Assembly: GCA_026003175.1 (NCBI GenBank)
Contig: BPGT01000007.1
Coordinates: 56,057 to 120,056, forward strand
Direction of reading: 5' to 3'
Length of the DNA stretch: 64,000 bases
From: Armatimonadota bacterium
GTDB taxonomy: Bacteria > Armatimonadota > HRBIN16
A program made the position numbers and the translations under genes. How positions within the stretch are numbered: position 1 is the stretch's first letter; the number at the start of each line of letters is the position of its first letter. This document shows, piece after piece, positions 38,079 to 46,621 of this stretch. Under the pieces are notes generated by a model, which saw only the letters and a program-made list of their open reading frames with translations, made no database searches and was not told where the DNA came from.

Positions 38079-39104
38079 ATGCCAGATACTGTGCTGTATC
38101 GCTTGCATTTCCGCTCTCCCCTGCACATCGGCGAACGGGGCGTAGGGCTAGAGGAGACACGTACCAGCGTGCCCGCCGATACCCTCTTCAGCGCGCTCTG
38201 CTCCGCTTGGCGGTGGTTGTACGGGGCAGACTCGTTGCAAGCGGAACTGCTTGCCCCCTTTGCGGATGGTCAAAGTCCGCCCTTCCTGCTCTCTTCTGCC
38301 TTCCCCTTTGCAGGCGAGATGCTCTTCTTCCCCAAGCCCATTGTCAGCCTATCTCCCCCCAAGGAGGAGTACCCTAAAAAGTTGAGAGCGGTGCAATACT
38401 GGTCACAGTCGGTGTTCACGAGATGGTTGCAGGGACAACTGACCGATTCAGACTACGAATCGTTAGAGGGAGAAGAAGAACCTCTGTTCTGGTTGCTGGA
38501 AGAGGAGCGGAAAGCGCTCGAGCCGTTCCGCGATGGGGAGACGGGCAGCGTGCGCCTATGGCAGGAACATGTGGTTCCGCGTGTCACCCTGGACCGTATT
38601 ACCTCTGCCTCGCAAATCTGGTTTTTCGGGCAGGTCGCTTTCCGCAAAGGTGCCGGATTATGGTGCGCCATCCGATACCGTGATACCGCGTTGCGCTCGC
38701 GCCTGGAAGCCTGCCTGCGCCTGCTGGGCGACAGCGGTTTAGGCGGCGAGCGAGGAGCAGGGTTCGGACTCTTTGAGGTCAGCGTGGTGGAGGGCGTCTC
38801 CCTGCCCGAAGCACAAGGTGCGGAGTACATGGTTACTCTCTCACCCTGCTGTCCGGACGGCGCACAGTGGAACGCCCTGCTCGATACTCGATGTGCGTAC
38901 GACCTGCTGCCGCGTCGTGGGTGGATTGGTTCTCCCGAAGCGGGGAACCTGCGGCGGAAGACGGTATGGATGCTCAGAGAGGGCGCTGTACTGCGCAACG
39001 CAGGGGGCACAGGCGTTGGCAGACTGGTCAACGTCAAACCGGACCCCTGTCCACATGATGTCTGGCGCTATGGATACGCATTTCCGCTGGGGGTGAACCT
39101 CTGA
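38079..39104 (+). CDS. csm4: Csm4 (Cas5 type)
   Basis: 341 residues. RLHFRSPLHIGERGVGLEET and VPADTLFSALCSAW are the Csm4 N-terminal RRM signature; the Gly-rich loop LGDSGLGGERGAGFGLFEV follows at about residue 220. Binds the crRNA 5' handle and docks Cas10. Starts 5 bases after csm3 ends and overlaps the csm5 start by one base. Confidence 0.92.
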   Translation: MPDTVLYRLHFRSPLHIGERGVGLEETRTSVPADTLFSALCSAWRWLYGADSLQAELLAPFADGQSPPFLLSSAFPFAGEMLFFPKPIVSLSPPKEEYPKKLRAVQYWSQSVFTRWLQGQLTDSDYESLEGEEEPLFWLLEEERKALEPFRDGETGSVRLWQEHVVPRVTLDRITSASQIWFFGQVAFRKGAGLWCAIRYRDTALRSRLEACLRLLGDSGLGGERGAGFGLFEVSVVEGVSLPEAQGAEYMVTLSPCCPDGAQWNALLDTRCAYDLLPRRGWIGSPEAGNLRRKTVWMLREGAVLRNAGGTGVGRLVNVKPDPCPHDVWRYGYAFPLGVNL

Positions 39105-40447
39105 TGGGCAGCACCACTTACCGATTGACCTGCCTCAGCCCGGTGCATATCGGCACAGGGCAACAGTGGAGCAAGTTCGACGGCGCATATCACGAGGGGC
39201 GATGGTATGTTGTAGACCTTGATAAGGTGTTCGCGCTGGGCGTAGACGGCAACGAGCTGGCTCAGGCGATGGGCAGTGGGGCGTTCTCGTGGACGGAATG
39301 GTTGCGCGGTCGGCGCATCAGCCCCGAGCAGGTAGCGCTCTACAGCCTGCCGTGTGCGCAGCCACCGGGCGAGGTGTACATTCGGGAAGGCATCAAAGAC
39401 GTGTACCTGCGCCCATACATCCCGGCTACCACCCTGAAAGGAGCCATCCGCACCGCGATAGTGTGGTACCTACTGCGCCATGATGAGCAGGCGAAAGCGT
39501 TCGCCCGCCGCTACCTGATACTGGCAGTATATGCGAAGGATATCGGGCAGATAGTGAATCGTCTGGCGAAGGGTAATCGGCAGGCAGAAGAAGACCCGCA
39601 GCTGCACCTTCGCGCCATCCGTGAAGCGTTAGAGTTGGACGATACGCAGGAGGCCGAAGTCTTCCTGCAAACGCTTTACCGCGCTCTGGGCAAGCACCTG
39701 GAAGGAGCCAGAAGAGGGGACCGGCACGAGCGTGTAAGGATGCGTGACATCAGAGATCTGGGTAGTGATAGAAGATTCCTCGCACTGCCAGTGGAACGGT
39801 ACTTGCTGGGTAAAGACCCCAATCACGACCTGCTGCGCGTCTTGCAGGTGGGCGACAGCGAAACCACCAGCCTTGAACAGATGGAGGTGGGGCTGGTATG
39901 GACGTACCACCTGGACAGTAGTGGCAAGCTACAACCCAAGCGCGAGCAGGGTATGGAGTACAGATCTCTGGCGGAGTGGCTCAAGCCGGAAACCGGTGTA
40001 CGCCTCTCACTGCGCATTGATGAAAACCTTTTCAGCGAACAGGCGAACAAGGTGCTGCGGTTCCATGAAGCGCAGAAGCAGGCGATTCACCGCCTGCCCG
40101 AAGTGTGCAACCGCTACGCGCAGGCAGTGATCGAGCGACAGAGGACGTACGCTGCGCAACACCATCAACCGCAGCTGCAGGAGTTTTACGAGCGGCTCCG
40201 GCAAAAGTTGAACGGTCTGCCCGATGGCGCGCTACTGCTGAACATCGGCTGGGGCGGCGGGTGGGAAGCTAAAACGGTAGGGGATATCGTGCAGGAGATA
40301 CTGCGCGATGACCAGCTGGGCGAGAACCCACAGAAAGGCAATATCAACCCCGATGCTCCCTTCCCGGAAACCCGTCTGGTGGGGTATCAGGGCGGTGCCG
40401 CAGCATACCCGCTGGGTTGGGTGCTGCTGGAGCCGGTTAGGGGATAG
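39104..40447 (+). CDS. csm5: Csm5
   Basis: 447 residues. YRLTCLSPVHIGTGQQWSKF and RPYIPATTLKGAIRTAIVWY are the Csm5 RAMP signature. Caps the 3' end of the crRNA in the Csm filament. Last gene of the type III-A operon: no csm6, can1 or ring-nuclease gene follows before the tRNA. Confidence 0.92.
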   Translation: MGSTTYRLTCLSPVHIGTGQQWSKFDGAYHEGRWYVVDLDKVFALGVDGNELAQAMGSGAFSWTEWLRGRRISPEQVALYSLPCAQPPGEVYIREGIKDVYLRPYIPATTLKGAIRTAIVWYLLRHDEQAKAFARRYLILAVYAKDIGQIVNRLAKGNRQAEEDPQLHLRAIREALELDDTQEAEVFLQTLYRALGKHLEGARRGDRHERVRMRDIRDLGSDRRFLALPVERYLLGKDPNHDLLRVLQVGDSETTSLEQMEVGLVWTYHLDSSGKLQPKREQGMEYRSLAEWLKPETGVRLSLRIDENLFSEQANKVLRFHEAQKQAIHRLPEVCNRYAQAVIERQRTYAAQHHQPQLQEFYERLRQKLNGLPDGALLLNIGWGGGWEAKTVGDIVQEILRDDQLGENPQKGNINPDAPFPETRLVGYQGGAAAYPLGWVLLEPVRG

Positions 40448-40517
40448 GATGCCCTGCGGTATGGGGGCTTTCCGGAACGTTTTTTGCCGTCAAGAAAACC
40501 TGTGCCCAGAGAAGTTG

Positions 40518-40526
40518 TGGTATAAT
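40518..40526 (+). promoter_or_regulatory. extended -10 promoter of tRNA-Pro
   Basis: TGG followed by TATAAT (40521-40526), an extended -10, 24 bases before the tRNA start. No good -35 is visible. The 13-mer TTGTGGTATAATA around it recurs at 63857-63869 near the other end of the element. Confidence 0.6.
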
Positions 40527-40550
40527 AGGATACGGCGAGGCGAATGGTGT

Positions 40551-40627
40551 CGGGGTGTGGCGCAGTTTGGTAGCGCGCCTGGATGGGGGCCAGGAGGTCA
40601 GCGGTTCAAGTCCGCTCACCCCGACCA
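40551..40627 (+). tRNA. tRNA-Pro (GGG), attL of the integrated element
   Basis: 77 bases including encoded CCA. Acceptor CGGGGTG pairs with CACCCCG, the anticodon stem is CCTGG/CCAGG around loop ATGGGGG (anticodon GGG), and the T arm is GCGG-TTCAAGT-CCGC. It is complete and serves as the insertion site of the element that follows. Confidence 0.95.
40582..40627 (+). repeat. attL core, 46-bp direct repeat
   Basis: Begins GATGGGGGCC in the tRNA-Pro anticodon loop and runs to the CCA end. Identical to 63921-63966. Confidence 0.85.
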
Positions 40628-40699
40628 TACTACATATTGTGGTCAACAAGTGAGATAAATACCACATGTAGTATCCCCCAAACCCTGCAGATTCGGGAC

Positions 40700-40760
40700 C
40701 AGGTGGTCAGATCAGCCCGTTTTAAGCACGGACAGACCTCGTAACCAGGTGGTCAGTTCC
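40700..40760 (+). repeat. two direct CAGGTGGTCAG sites near the left end
   Basis: CAGGTGGTCAG at 40700-40710 and again, extended to CAGGTGGTCAGTTCC, at 40746-40760. The 15-mer occurs inverted at 63830-63844, just inside the right end. The layout is that of arm-type sites for integrase or excisionase. The rest of 40628-41106 shows no gene. Confidence 0.5.
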
Positions 40761-41106
40761 CGCAAAATAGTTCTCCGCCGGCAAAGATTCTCCTGCAAGT
40801 GCGGCACCATTTGATGCGAGCATTCCTATCTATCTCCTTTGGTGAATCGGTCTGAGATTGAGGTATACCAGGAGCACTCAAAACCAGCTCGCTCTGGATG
40901 CAACATAGGATTCGCTTCTCGTCTCCAACTCTCTCGTTGCCGTGTTCTGTTTGTCTAGGGACGCATCTACCGCCTCCCCAACTTTTATGCCCAGCACCGG
41001 CACTGAATGCCCCCTGTTCCACTATCTATCTCCAGTGGTGAGGGAAATCATGCATCGTCAGGACGAGACCAGGTTTAGCGAGTTCTACAGCCTTCGGGAG
41101 GTAACG

Positions 41107-42546
41107 ATGAACATACACTGTACCTTCACCGTCGGCAAACGCCGTGTAAAGACCATGCGTGTAGAGGAGGGACTGCCCTATGAGCATTTGATAGAAGCCC
41201 TCCAGCGCGATATGAACGTGAAGGTCTCGGTATTCTCCGAGGATATTATAGGCGCACTCTACGAGCATCCCGTCCACGCCGATATCGTGTGTCCTGCGCA
41301 CCTCAAACTGTTCCTGCTGGAGCAGCAGCAACTCTTCCAGGCTGTAAAGCCTTGCGCAACCTTCCCCGACGCCTCGCAGGTGCTGAAGGAGCATCTCCGT
41401 CAACAAATCGAGGACAGACTGGAGTACGAGATCCGACGTGATGAATACGCCTTACGGGAAGCGAACCGACTGGGCATCTCTGACGTTTCAGGGATGCTGA
41501 AGTACATTGAAGCCCGAATAGGCAGTCTGGACAGGTACAACGGCGAGACGATAGTAAAACTCTTCCGCAACCTGTTGCTGGTAGATCGGATAGAACGCCG
41601 CAACCCGCACCTGCACATGATGGAGTTCATCCAGTCCAGCAAGCATATCGCCGTGATGTCGTTGGGATACGTGTCCGCACGGGCAGATGTGCTCAATCCA
41701 TACACCGAGCAGGACAGGTTGTATCTTGTCCCGGAGTATCCGTTTATACACAACTGGTTCAGCTATTCCTCCGTATTCTATCCGCAGGGCGATAACGGTT
41801 TAAGGGTCTACCTGCGCCCGTACTGGCAGCAGAGCGGAGATGGGGTTACCGTGCAGCTGGCTCGTCCGTTGCCTCTGGAGCCCGCTGAGATGTTCCCCTG
41901 TCTGGAGTACGAGCTGCAGGATGGTCGTCTGTTCGTCAACGGGCAGGCGGTGCAGGTGTCGGACACGGTTCCGATGGACATCCCCTACGACGGTCGTGAG
42001 ATAGACCTGGTAGTTCCCATCCCCAGTGCGGACACTCTGGACCTGATGACGGGCGTCCAGATAGATTTTGAGCAATACCAGAGCTACGACCAGTTCGAAC
42101 AGGCTGGTTATCCGGTCCGGTTGAGGTTAGAGAGCCCGATGCAGGTGCTGTATGCGCTGGACAGGCTGGCGACCATGTTAATCAGCGGTATGTTCATCAC
42201 CGGTCGGGAGTTCGAGGTGGATGACGGGAAAGGCGGTAGAGTGGAACGGAGGTACACGCACCGCTGGACGCTGGCTTCGTTGCTCAACCAGCTTCTGGTA
42301 CAGGTGTATCCGCCCCGTACCCTCAACGAGCTCGTTTATCGGCTGCTGGTGATGCGTAACAGGTTCCGTGACCGTTCGCCGTGGGAGAGCGTCACGGTGG
42401 ACGGTTACCGGGACGGTCTGGCGATAGTGAAGGAGATGAGTCGCAGCTTCCCGACGCTGGATGGTTACCTCAGGGAGCGACGCGCCCTGTGCGCCGCCGT
42501 GGGGTGGGATGTGAGCACAAAACTTCCGGGAATGTTCCGGCTATAG
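41107..42546 (+). CDS. unknown protein, first gene of the element
   Basis: 479 residues from ATG 41107, behind GGGAGG; the frame is open upstream to 40942 but without a start signal. I do not recognise a family. Residues 1-60 look like a small beta/alpha module (NIHCTFTVGKRRVKTMRVEE). A helical, charged stretch follows (LEYEIRRDEYALREANRLGI), then a mainly beta middle and a helical end (LNELVYRLLVMRNRFRDRSP). No transmembrane segment, no signal peptide and no obvious catalytic motif. Position next to the replication genes suggests an element-maintenance role, but that is only context. Confidence 0.6.
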   Translation: MNIHCTFTVGKRRVKTMRVEEGLPYEHLIEALQRDMNVKVSVFSEDIIGALYEHPVHADIVCPAHLKLFLLEQQQLFQAVKPCATFPDASQVLKEHLRQQIEDRLEYEIRRDEYALREANRLGISDVSGMLKYIEARIGSLDRYNGETIVKLFRNLLLVDRIERRNPHLHMMEFIQSSKHIAVMSLGYVSARADVLNPYTEQDRLYLVPEYPFIHNWFSYSSVFYPQGDNGLRVYLRPYWQQSGDGVTVQLARPLPLEPAEMFPCLEYELQDGRLFVNGQAVQVSDTVPMDIPYDGREIDLVVPIPSADTLDLMTGVQIDFEQYQSYDQFEQAGYPVRLRLESPMQVLYALDRLATMLISGMFITGREFEVDDGKGGRVERRYTHRWTLASLLNQLLVQVYPPRTLNELVYRLLVMRNRFRDRSPWESVTVDGYRDGLAIVKEMSRSFPTLDGYLRERRALCAAVGWDVSTKLPGMFRL

Positions 42547-42661
42547 CGGTACCATTCCCACGCCTCAAGACTATCTCTATCAAGTGGTAGGCGGGGCAAG
42601 CGCCTCTAGGTATCCGTGACGGGGCGCTGTGCGATTACTGGGTTCAAACCTTCCGCCCGCG

Positions 42662-42776
42662 GCGCCGTCGGGCTGGAGATTGTGGTTGAGTTGACGGCGC
42701 ACGCTCCTTCTGGTTGGCGGGCTGGTGGTAGGCTCCCAACCGACCGCCAGCCCGGGTCGCCGGGCACCGGAAGGAG
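42662..42776 (+). ncRNA. structured repeat element, copy 1
   Basis: Two stacked hairpins. P1: GCGCCGTC (42662-42669) with GACGGCGC (42693-42700), loop containing GGAGATTGTGGTTGAG. P2 outer: CTCCTTCTGG (42704-42713) with CCGGAAGGAG (42767-42776); P2 inner: CGGGCTGG (42718-42725) with CCAGCCCG (42747-42754). Lies 54 bases upstream of the 120-residue gene. Copies 2 and 3 keep the pairing while changing bases, which argues for a functional RNA or DNA structure rather than chance. Confidence 0.6.
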
Positions 42777-42830
42777 TGGTAACAACAAGCTCGGCAGCGA
42801 CCAAAACGAGACCGAAAGGAGTGGACAGCA

Positions 42831-43193
42831 ATGAGGCGCAAAAGGCTTACGAAGCAGACAACGGATCACAACGAGCAGCGGGAAGTACAACAGGGCGTAC
42901 GATGCAAGGTTGTATACCTGCCATCGGAGGGGTCTGTGGCAGCCAAGTTCTGGATAACGGGTGTGGAATCCGGGCAGATCGTTGAACGCACACCGATACG
43001 GGTGACTTATGCACAACCGGAGCGGAAGGTGGAATCCGGTCCGATACGGGTCGTGTATGCACAACCCGAGCAGAACACGGAAGTCGTGCAGAGGCGGTAC
43101 ATCATCACCAACCTGCCACCGCGTCCACCGTGGGCTTGCAGCGGGTACGGCTTCTTGATAAGGACGAACAACGACAAGCAGCAAGAGCAGTAG
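42831..43193 (+). CDS. small unknown protein with internal repeat
   Basis: 120 residues, ribosome site AAAGGAG 10 bases before ATG. Highly charged ends around a central beta-rich part in which PIRVTYAQPE is followed 18 residues later by PIRVVYAQPE. No family recognised. Preceded by a copy of the structured element, as is the primase gene. Confidence 0.5.
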   Translation: MRRKRLTKQTTDHNEQREVQQGVRCKVVYLPSEGSVAAKFWITGVESGQIVERTPIRVTYAQPERKVESGPIRVVYAQPEQNTEVVQRRYIITNLPPRPPWACSGYGFLIRTNNDKQQEQ

Positions 43194-43214
43194 AGTTTCT
43201 GGACTTCGCGACGC

Positions 43215-43335
43215 GGCGCCGTCGTCGCGGAGATTGTGGTTGAGGTGAACGGCGCCACTCCTTTCTGTGTGACGGGCTGGCTGGAATGGGGGGTCCAGCT
43301 AGCCCGGGACCTGGTAGAGCGATGCAGACACACAG
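43215..43335 (+). ncRNA. structured repeat element, copy 2
   Basis: P1: GGCGCCGT (43215-43222) with ACGGCGCC (43249-43256), loop with GGAGATTGTGGTTGAGGTGA. P2 inner: CGGGCTGGCTGG (43273-43284) with CCAGCTAGCCCG (43295-43306), one G-U. Outer: CTGTGTG (43265-43271) with CACACAG (43329-43335). The purine-rich GAAGGAG strand of copies 1 and 3 is absent and no gene follows directly; copy 3 comes next. Confidence 0.55.
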
Positions 43336-43382
43336 GCTGCCAATAAGTTTATCGGAATGGATTTTGAGACTTCAGCACTCGG

Positions 43383-43495
43383 GCGCCGTGGTGTTGGAGA
43401 TTTGTTTGAGGTGAACGGCGCACCTCCTTCGGTGCGGGGCGGATGGAGGGTCCGCCAACCAACCGTCCGCCCCGGTGTCGGGCGCACCGGAGGAG
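43383..43495 (+). ncRNA. structured repeat element, copy 3
   Basis: P1: GCGCCGT (43383-43389) with ACGGCGC (43415-43421), loop with GGAGATTTGTTTGAGGTGA. P2 outer: CTCCTTCGGTGC (43424-43435) with GCACCGGAGGAG (43484-43495); P2 inner: GGGGCGGATGG (43436-43446) with CCGTCCGCCCC (43463-43473). It ends 46 bases before the primase GTG start, whose ribosome site is GAAGGAGG. Confidence 0.6.
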
Positions 43496-43541
43496 TAGCC
43501 TACAGCCCGACCGACACCAATTCCGAAGGAGGTTGTGAGAC

Positions 43542-45983
43542 GTGCCTACACAATCTATTCACGCTCATCTCGACCGAATCCTGCAAACTCTGCAGAACGT
43601 CAAGCAGACCGGGCAAGACCGCTGGATGGCGAGCTGCCCATGCCACGATGACCGCAATCCATCCCTGCGCATCACCGCCAAGGACGGCAAACTGCTGGTC
43701 AAGTGCCACGCAGGTTGTGACCAGGCAACAGTCTGGAAGCGTGTACTTGAACTGGCAGGGCTGGACGGCTATACCACATACCGCAAGAACGGTAAGAACG
43801 GACACAGCGAGAACGAGAGGGGACACGCCAGGAACGGTGATAGCAGTTCTACGAACGGCGGAAAGCCACGTCCGGAGGTACGCGAACCAGAACAGACACC
43901 ACCACAAGAGACCATCCCGCAACAAGCAGAGACTGAACCTGTGGCACAGGTAGAACAGGTATCACAGGCGGAACCGGTAGAGCAGTCTGAGGATGAAGGC
44001 ATCACGCTGGCACAACTGGCGGAAGAGAAACACCTGCCGGTGGAATTCCTGCAAGCCCTGGGCGTTGAAGGCTACGTAGACAAGTCCAGGAAGCCACGTG
44101 TCCGCATCCCCTACTACGACCACGAAGGAACAGAGATAGCCACCCGTCTGCGGATGAACCTGCGCGGTCCACAACGGTTCAAGTGGACGCGCGGCAGTAA
44201 ACCCACTCTCTACGGACTGTGGAAGCTTCATGAAGCGCAGGAAGCAGGCTTCGTGGTTATCGTGGAAGGCGAATCCGACTGCTGGACGCTCTGGTTCGCC
44301 GGAATCCCCGCCGTCGGCGTACCAGGCAAGACCTTGTGGAAGACCGCCTTCAAGGACTACCTGCAAGGATTGAAGGTCTACATCTGGCAAGAGCCGGACG
44401 CGCAGGAGTTCGGAATACGAATAGGACAGGATTTACCGGACGCCTTCATCATCCGCGCCAACGGGACACCGTTCAAGGATCCAAGCGATGCGTTCGTCGC
44501 GCTGGGACTTGAGCGGTTCAAAGTGTGGATGCAAGAGCAACTGGATAGGGCAGAACCGGTAGCAGACATCATCAGACGCTTGCGGGATGAAGAGATCGCA
44601 TACCTCCATGAACGAGTTAAACCCTTACTGGAGCACCCAGACCCGCTGGAACTGGTCAAACAAGAACTCGCCAGCCTGTATGCAGGCGATTACACTCCAG
44701 CACTGGTAACATACTTGTCAGCGACCACAAGATTGCTTCCCGCAGGACGTGGTAACATGCCCGCACACCTGCTGCTGTGGGGAAGTCCATCCGCAGGTAA
44801 GAGCGCGGCTATCAACGCCGCACTGGAGCTGATGCCGGAAGAAGCATACGTGCGGTATGACGCCGCAACATCACGAGTAGTAGTGTACACCGACGCAGAC
44901 TTGCGTCACAGGGCAGTGATTATGAGCGAAGCCGACTCCATCCCACGTGGAACAGAGAACCCTGCCGCCAGCGTCATGCGGTCGTTCCTGCAGGAAGGCA
45001 GGCTGATCTACGAATGCGTGGTGCAGGCGGCGGACGGTTCATTCCGCACAGAACGCATCCAGAAGGAAGGACCGAGCGTGCTGATAACTTCGTCCACCGT
45101 CCGACTGGAAGCACAACTGGACAGCAGGATGTTCTCATTCCCCGTGCGTGATGATGCTGGACAGATTAGCGCTGCCATCAACGCCATCTGTGAGGCGCAA
45201 ACAACCAGAGACCACCGCACCGTCAATGAGATGCTGGTTGACTACCAGCGTTACCTGCAACTGCTTGCCCCGATTGAGGTGACCATACCCTGGGCACCAG
45301 CGTTCGCCAAATGCCTGCCACAATCGGCTGTGTCCACCCGCATCTTGCGCGACCTGCAGAAGCTGTTCAGCCTGGTCAAGGCGGTCGCCATCCTGAGGGG
45401 ACACAGGGAAGCCACCATTGACGATTACCGTGAAGTCTGGCGGTTGGCAGGCGATATGTACCAGGCATCAGCGGAAGGCGTTAGCGAACAGGTACGGCAG
45501 GTTGTAGAAGCAGTGCACCAGCTGCGGGCGGAACACGGGGAAGAAGCAACGGTCACCATCAACTCGGTAGCTAAACTTCTGGGCTTTCATTACGAGGTTG
45601 CCAAACGATACGTCCAGAGAGCATTGAATAAACGATGGCTCATCAACCGAGGCGGTAAAGGTGAGGTTCATGACCTGGTGATAGGCGAACCGCTGCCTGA
45701 TGAGGTGCAACTGCCTACGCCGGAGCAGGTGGAAGCCGCATGGAAGGGCAATCCAGAACCACCCGATGGGGAAGGAACTCACCTGATCCACAGGTCGATC
45801 CACATCGATCCACACCCGATCCAAGCAAGATCCATCCTGATCCACAGGGATCCACGCGTGGCGGAGGGCTATATGCATGACACACCCCCTGCGCAGGAAA
45901 TGGATGGGGTGGGTGATGTACTCATCCCCCCAAAAGGTGTGGATCACGTGGATCGTTCTGGATCAGGTGTGGATCGGGTGTGA
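43542..45983 (+). CDS. primase-helicase (CHC2 zinc finger, TOPRIM, AAA ATPase)
   Basis: 813 residues from a GTG with GAAGGAGG ahead. CHC2 zinc finger: CPCHDD (C32, H35) and KCHAGC (C55, C59). An acidic, Gln-rich linker (about residues 75-150) leads to a TOPRIM-like part with VVIVEGESDCWTLWFAG. The helicase half has LLLWGSPSAGKSAAI (Walker A) and IMSEADSIPRG. A winged-helix-like segment (TVTINSVAKLLGFHYEVAKR) and a low-complexity tail follow. Such proteins start replication of plasmids, phages and integrative elements. The tail is encoded by the origin-like repeat cluster, so its sequence may be dictated by DNA function. Confidence 0.8.
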   Translation: MPTQSIHAHLDRILQTLQNVKQTGQDRWMASCPCHDDRNPSLRITAKDGKLLVKCHAGCDQATVWKRVLELAGLDGYTTYRKNGKNGHSENERGHARNGDSSSTNGGKPRPEVREPEQTPPQETIPQQAETEPVAQVEQVSQAEPVEQSEDEGITLAQLAEEKHLPVEFLQALGVEGYVDKSRKPRVRIPYYDHEGTEIATRLRMNLRGPQRFKWTRGSKPTLYGLWKLHEAQEAGFVVIVEGESDCWTLWFAGIPAVGVPGKTLWKTAFKDYLQGLKVYIWQEPDAQEFGIRIGQDLPDAFIIRANGTPFKDPSDAFVALGLERFKVWMQEQLDRAEPVADIIRRLRDEEIAYLHERVKPLLEHPDPLELVKQELASLYAGDYTPALVTYLSATTRLLPAGRGNMPAHLLLWGSPSAGKSAAINAALELMPEEAYVRYDAATSRVVVYTDADLRHRAVIMSEADSIPRGTENPAASVMRSFLQEGRLIYECVVQAADGSFRTERIQKEGPSVLITSSTVRLEAQLDSRMFSFPVRDDAGQISAAINAICEAQTTRDHRTVNEMLVDYQRYLQLLAPIEVTIPWAPAFAKCLPQSAVSTRILRDLQKLFSLVKAVAILRGHREATIDDYREVWRLAGDMYQASAEGVSEQVRQVVEAVHQLRAEHGEEATVTINSVAKLLGFHYEVAKRYVQRALNKRWLINRGGKGEVHDLVIGEPLPDEVQLPTPEQVEAAWKGNPEPPDGEGTHLIHRSIHIDPHPIQARSILIHRDPRVAEGYMHDTPPAQEMDGVGDVLIPPKGVDHVDRSGSGVDRV
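45784..45976. repeat. phased DnaA-box-like repeats (putative origin)
   Basis: Seven direct copies of GATCCA(CA), GATC starting at 45785, 45797, 45807, 45818, 45829, 45839 and 45849, then four inverted copies (TGTGGATC type), GATC at 45942, 45951, 45961 and 45972. Spacing is 9-12 bases, close to one helical turn. TGATCCACA differs at one base from the DnaA box TTATCCACA. It sits inside the 3' end of the primase gene, as in many plasmid and phage replicons. Confidence 0.6.
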
Positions 45984-46016
45984 GCCGGTTGTGGGCCTGG
46001 TCTTGAGGAGGACGCT

Positions 46017-46556
46017 ATGGAGAACTGCACCTTCTCATGGTCGTACTTCGTTCTGATGGTTCTCAACGAGCTTGGTGAAGCGGACGCTACACTGAACGAG
46101 GAGTGGATATCACGGGAGTTGCGGGTTCCGCTGTCTGAAGTGCAGGAAGCTCTGAGGTATTTGAAGTCTGCAGGCAAGGCTGAGCAGGACTCGTATGGAG
46201 ACTGGTATCGCACCGTCCCGTCTGTGGATGAGGATACCTTCTCTGATTTGTTGAAGCGGGCGTTACACGACGTCAAGCGTGCTGGGGACACGCAAGTAGG
46301 TCTGGATGAGCTCGAGTCGTCGTTCCGTCCCCATCGTCCATCCGTTCGTGAGGTACTCGAGGCTTGCATCATGCGGTTACTCCCGCGCGAGCGTGATAGA
46401 TCCGGGGTGGCTGTTCACACCGAGGATTTGATGCACGCGCTGTCCCATGATTTCACCAACCTGTCCGAGGACGCCTTGTACATCGTTCTGTTGGATTTGA
46501 TGCGTCACCGGAAGGTAGGGTGGGGGCAGTCTTGTGGCTGGTTCAAGATTGTTTAA
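46017..46556 (+). CDS. small possible DNA-binding protein
   Basis: 179 residues, ribosome site GAGGAGG 6 bases before ATG, 33 bases after the primase stop. The first 65 residues read as a winged helix (LMVLNELGEADATLNEEWIS, RELRVPLSEVQEALRYLKSA, GDWYRTVP), and a second similar module follows (VHTEDLMHALSHDFTNLSED). No family recognised. Probably co-transcribed with the primase; a replication or copy-control regulator is plausible. Confidence 0.55.
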   Translation: MENCTFSWSYFVLMVLNELGEADATLNEEWISRELRVPLSEVQEALRYLKSAGKAEQDSYGDWYRTVPSVDEDTFSDLLKRALHDVKRAGDTQVGLDELESSFRPHRPSVREVLEACIMRLLPRERDRSGVAVHTEDLMHALSHDFTNLSEDALYIVLLDLMRHRKVGWGQSCGWFKIV

Positions 46557-46561
46557 TCACC

Positions 46562-46586
46562 GCCCCGCCCCATTCTGGGGCGGGGC
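46562..46586. terminator. hairpin between converging genes
   Basis: Perfect 10-bp GC arms GCCCCGCCCC (46562-46571) and GGGGCGGGGC (46577-46586), loop ATTCT. It lies between the plus-strand gene ending at 46556 and the minus-strand helicase ending at 46622. No T tract on either side, so it is likely a two-way barrier rather than a classic terminator. Confidence 0.55.
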
Positions 46587-46621
46587 ATGGGCTGGTTGTA
46601 TCCGGCGCAGGAGAAGCGCCG

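Noticed and set aside
40753..41022. Minus-strand 89-codon frame near the left end of the element
   Set aside because: No start signal or protein features; the region is better read as the att/regulatory flank.
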